From the NCBI RefSeq assembly GCF_000003815.2, contig NC_049980.1:14304405-14368404 (forward strand): a stretch of DNA of 64,000 nucleotides, given 5' to 3'. Positions 59,931 to 64,000 of this stretch are shown here, piece by piece. This DNA is from Branchiostoma floridae. Taxonomy: Eukaryota; Chordata; Leptocardii; Amphioxiformes; Branchiostomatidae. Within the stretch, counting starts at the first letter, position 1, and the number at the start of each line of letters is the position of its first letter. The notes beneath the pieces are model-generated. The model ran no database searches and was not told the DNA's origin. It worked only from the letters and a program-made list of their open reading frames with translations. The translations under genes were made by a program, and so were the position numbers.

Positions 59931-62469
59931 ACAGTGTTTACAGAGAAGCAAAAATTTATGAATTGAAGTTTAATCCAAATCACCCCCTTTTGTTTTCATA
60001 TGTTCACTAGCAACGTTACTAATTGAAAACCAAAGCCTCCCGTGGATGGATCAGTCCTTTTTAGTTTTAGACCTGTTTTGCCAGAAATTTCACAACGCGA
60101 TGCTAGATCGTCCACTTCTACCATATAGCATAATTAACGTTACCCCCTGCCTCTGAGGCGCTTGTAATGATAAGTTTTCGCGCCTTCTATTCCTTTGCGA
60201 GAGTTTGTCAACCTTGATCGAACGGGGGTGAAGAACATGTTCAGCAGTGCACGTGGTCAAAGCGTGATCGGCGAATGACAGATAATGATAATACGCTGAC
60301 ACCGGGTATCATATATAGAAAGACAGAGAGAGAGAAAAAGAGAGAGGACTGAATCGTGACAACATGTGGGGGTTAAACAAGAAATTTATTGAACAGTTTC
60401 TCTTTCGACAGCCTTCCGCCATTGAATTTCATGAAGTTGAGTCGAGTCCAAAACTGTTGCGAGTAATTGATTGTCAACAGTTGCTGTAAAATTCTGGCAA
60501 TCCCAACAAATCCCAGAGTTGTGTCGTTCGCTAAAAGTGAGCACAGATAGGGGAATATAAGATAATGGTCTCTGGCCATTTTAACAGCACGTCGACGTCG
60601 GTGATGAGGGATGGTTACAGTTGTATAGTGAGAAACAGACTGAAGAGATATATGAAGGAGTCTGCTCAGATGAGTTACTTAAAACAATTTCGTATCTTAG
60701 ACTGTGTCGCGTTGCACGTGGCGTAACAGGAAAATGTAGTATGATATTCACTGGCACGAACAGGCCGAACGACATCGTAAAACGGAACCGCTGTGTTCCA
60801 GGTGACGTGTCGTCACCATGGCGACAAAAGATGCGATCTGCTGACAGAAATGTTGTAATGTGTTTGATCACGTGACCGGCATTCACGTCCAGAGTGTAAC
60901 TGCCAAGATATACGAGACGGTCAAGGACTCCCGGCGTTTGATTGACGTTTGTGACAGATGAATTCGTCTCATCACTGTGCTGCGGTATCATCCCGCCACT
61001 GTGCATGGCATCCCCCTGAAGTCTAGTGGTATCGCTGCAGTACCACGCTGTGACCACCAGCTACATGCCATTACCCATCCGAGCGAGAAATCCATCATCG
61101 CACGACAGTGGCGCCAGGGACAAATGCAGAGAATTACCGTTATGTAATGTCCGCGGTTTCATATCGCTCTGAGGCAGACTTTTAATGGTTGGTTTGGTAT
61201 TTTCTGTACCTTATCTACGCACCCGTTTGCGCTGTTGCTGCAAAGACTTAAAATTGAAGATGAATTTGCTTTTAAGCAATGTTCACTAGTCATATCGTCC
61301 CTACTCTAAACTCTCCGTATTTGTCACATAGTTTGAGGCAACATGTTAAATGTAACTGTGACTTCGCTCGCGGCCAGCTAGGGCGCAGCACTAGCCTAGC
61401 CATACCACACTTCTGACAGCCCTTCCTTTGTTGAGACTCCTAGAAGCTTGATAGCCAAAGTGCAACACCTCTTTAATAGTCAGAAGAATTGGGAACATAT
61501 TTGATAATCCTGTTGAGTTATGCATATGTGCTATCATAGGCCATGGCATTTATTGTCGGCTACCATGGGGTTGGAGGTTGTGATGACAGAGAAGCCTTAA
61601 CTCCTGTCGGACTAACTTTCATAGTGAAAAAAACAAACCTGGGCTCCTATTGGTAGTTCTGGGAATGGGAATGGTTCCTTGACTCAAGAGTTGAATGGCA
61701 GCAAGTTCTCGAGGAAGAGTTCCAGTAAGCCCCTAACAGCGAGAGATTGTGTCGCATAAGCTAGACGTGGCACGTTATACGTCGGAAATCGTGGATAGGT
61801 GCCAAGTGATAGTCTCATTGTTTCCCTGCCATATGATACATGGCAGATGCATGTAAGGTACGGATTCTGGATGAGGTTTATTACGTCCTTTCGCTCACAT
61901 GACATCCGCTCGGTCGGCATAGCCTTGGAATTCTTCGTAAAGAAGAGGCAATGCCTTAGGCCAACAAGATGAATCAATATTAGCGTGAAATCTAATTATG
62001 ATGCTTGTTAAGCATGTCGAAATTTGTTACATAATTTGACCTTAGTGATGCTGCTGCCAAAGCACATTTTACTCACATGATTTGTTCGAGCTGTGAAAAT
62101 GGTGTTAACAAGAGCACAATGAGGAACAGGCCTTACCCAAACACCTAGCAGTTGTTTCAAGTTTGTCCATTACACGACATCCTGTGGGGAAATGGTCTAA
62201 ATTTAGCATCAAACGCTCTTGCGTAACAGGGACCATGCGCCCTCATTTTGTTATCCATAAATATTAGAGCAGCCTTGTCGCATTAACCGCCGCTTGGAAG
62301 GACTTAGGCTTTGTTTGGATGACTTTAGGTGACACGAGAGTTCACCAGCTACAGAAACGTCAAGAAATCAAGTTGATTCTTAGTTCAACAACACCGAGAA
62401 GGTCAACGAATTTTCTAAAGGTCACTTTCTAAAGAAGGTCAAGTCCATCTTAGGACGTGGTCAGAAAGC
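59931..62469. other. Intergenic with one long minus-strand frame
   Basis: Contains a 158-codon minus-strand frame at 60581-61057 with no recognisable domain, plus a (GA)n run near 60320-60345. No splice pattern connects it to other frames, so it is not called a gene. Confidence 0.4.
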
Positions 62470-62600
62470 TACTGTAAAGGGGAAAATGTTCGCGGTGGTC
62501 TCCTGTTCCTGATCTTACACCCGACTGCGATCATTCCGTCTTTCATCACGAACTTGAAAATACCATTTTCTCCTTTATTACCGTGAAATCAAACCCTAGT
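62470..62600. mobile_element. TACTGTAA/TTCGCGG MITE, degenerate copy 3
   Basis: TACTGTAAAGGGGAAAATG, then TTCGCGGTGGTCTCCTGTTC at the left, and TTACCGTGAAATCAAACCC at the right, matching the ends of the copies at 14721 and 15309 with an eroded right terminus. Confidence 0.55.
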
Positions 62601-63184
62601 CAACAGTTCCCATTTTACATGTAACCTTAGTACTAAATGACATAAATGCACCACCGCTTAGCTTTCCTGACGCGTGTTGAACTTACTAGAGATATAATGT
62701 TTGTTAAAGGTAGGATGAGCTGGCGGTGATGGTGTTTACTAATGGTGAGTATCATGCGCGTCATAACACTATTAACAGTCCAAAAGAGTTGACCTTGGGG
62801 TGTTGAAGCAGAACCCATAAATCACACCCGTCTGTCGCCATTCTAATAAGCTGCTCTGGAAACGGAATGTTGTTATTTTTTGCAAAATGGGAAATACGGT
62901 TGTTAGGCACCCTTGTCATCTTTAAAGACGATTTGGATCTCCTCAATAGTACCCAGATATGTACCCAGTATATGTCCTGTCATCTTGTTAAATCACACTA
63001 TATTGGGAACATTAATCATCTTCGCTACTAGAAAGCATATCTCTCGAACTACTACTGTATACAGTGATCTCAGCACCGAGTCCTTTACAACGCCCAACAA
63101 GGTTGAGTGTGAATATTTCGGTATGGAGAGGGCTAAACCATAGAAGGCATTTGGCATTCAGGGACAAAATCATAATCATTCTAT

Positions 63185-63490
63185 CGCGTGTGTGTGTGCG
63201 TGTAGGCGACCTTGGGAAGACAAGGTCAAGGTCGATGTTCTGGCCTTATGACAGCAAATCTCATTTTGTTCAGAATCTTCAGTTCTGGACATCCTGTGAT
63301 ATTGTCCTTGGTGGCAGATAGCTTATGATGTTGGAAAGAGGTGCACGAGGTGTTAGTTTCAGCCTCCTAGCAGCTTGTTCCGAAACTGCAAAACTGGGAC
63401 CATTGGAGTAGGATATCTCATTATGTTTGTGATGTAGGTAGCTTAAGTCTGCGTAGGTCAAGGAGCACAGAATCACACTAAATTTTTCAA
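63185..63490 (+). mobile_element. ACCTTYGCCA-family element, fragment (copy F)
   Basis: (TG)n, then ACAAGGTCAAGGTCGATG, GGTGGCAGATAGCTTATGAT and CCTCCTAGCAGCTTGTTCC, the same order as copies A and C. It ends near AAGATTTGCATATTTG. Confidence 0.65.
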
Positions 63491-63652
63491 ATTAAGATTT
63501 GCATATTTGATACTTCTATTACAATGTTGAGGTATTCTTGAAATAGTTGAACTGTAATTTCCAACACCAAAATTGGACTCACCCAAATTTTCGACTGCAC
63601 AGCATCAGTCTTTGTCAAGGAATGAACAATCCACTGCTGTCATGACGTCACG

Positions 63653-64000
63653 TTATGCAGATAGAACACGTGACTCAGTAAGCAGTGGATTATAGGTTGC
63701 AGGGAGTCTATGGCGCCCACCGTCTCTGTTCAGGGATGGTTGTAGAGCCCGGATGTAGATTGCTTCTTTAATCCCTCTGGCGAAAAAGTCTGGTTTTGTG
63801 TCCAAAATTTCAACTTTGTCTAGTGACACTGAATGACCCGGCGATTCTATGTGTATATGTTGGGAAACTTCTGAGGTTTTTGAACTCTTGCGTTTGTGCT
63901 CAAGGAACCTGGTCTTAAGTGATCTCTCAGTCTCCCCAATATAGGTTTCTGTACAAGGGCCTCTGATGTTCTGTCCTTGGCACTTAATATGATAGATGAC
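63653..64000 (-). mobile_element. Penelope-like retroelement, GIY-YIG endonuclease end (partial, minus strand)
   Basis: An uninterrupted minus-strand frame enters from the right edge and stops at TAA (63653-63655). It contains YIGETERSLKTRFLEHKR, the YIG half, Arg and Glu-His of a GIY-YIG nuclease, then SEVSQHIHIESPGHSV, KEAIYIRALQPSLNRDGGR and a short tail. This arrangement, with a C-terminal GIY-YIG after a reverse transcriptase, is characteristic of Penelope-like elements. The reverse transcriptase would lie beyond the window. About 115 codons are intact, so the copy may be young. Confidence 0.85.

Noticed and set aside
1-64000. CRISPR arrays, operons, phage or bacterial defence systems
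   Set aside because: The window is clearly metazoan nuclear DNA with spliced genes; the tandem repeats seen lack unique spacers.

Overview
This window is from a metazoan nuclear genome, most probably a cephalochordate (Branchiostoma, amphioxus). The evidence is intron-rich genes with GT-AG splicing, one U12-type AT-AC intron, a chordate-type IGF-binding protein gene, and a landscape of non-autonomous DNA transposons, SINE and LINE tails and microsatellites. The species is inferred from gene content and repeat style; no search was run. Nothing bacterial or viral was seen. Most open frames over 60 codons here are chance or repeat-derived.

Layout. (1) Bases 1-351 hold what looks like the last two coding exons of an unrecognised plus-strand gene. 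(2) Bases 5585-11486 hold a complete nine-exon gene for the transcription elongation factor TFIIS (TCEA family). It was rebuilt exon by exon and encodes 297 residues if one extra base in exon 3 is ignored. Its fifth intron has U12-type AT-AC ends, and its last coding exon adds only Phe-Cys-stop. (3) About 38 kb (11.5-50 kb) has no gene I can establish. It is full of mobile-element debris: several MITE families, two LINE 3' ends of one family and one of another, a tRNA-derived SINE with a 22-base tail, a hAT-like element nested in a pentanucleotide array, a 22-bp minisatellite, and several copies of an ACCTTYGCCA-ended element carrying ATTTGCAT octamer palindromes. A few candidate minus-strand exons are noted at low confidence. 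(4) Bases 50020-54421 hold a complete four-exon IGFBP gene of 311 residues, with a signal peptide, a 12-cysteine IGFBP domain with GCGCCKTC, a basic linker and a six-cysteine thyroglobulin type-1 domain. (5) Bases 55-64 kb are again repeats. The right edge holds the GIY-YIG endonuclease end of a Penelope-like retroelement, cut by the window boundary.

The two well-supported genes are unrelated in function. TFIIS is a nuclear housekeeping factor that rescues backtracked RNA polymerase II; IGFBP is a secreted growth-factor-binding family member. I found no operon-like or defence-like system. The points most worth following up are the AT-AC intron, the apparent frameshift in TFIIS, the nested hAT insertion with its target duplication, the 9-bp-duplication MITEs, and the octamer-rich transposon family.
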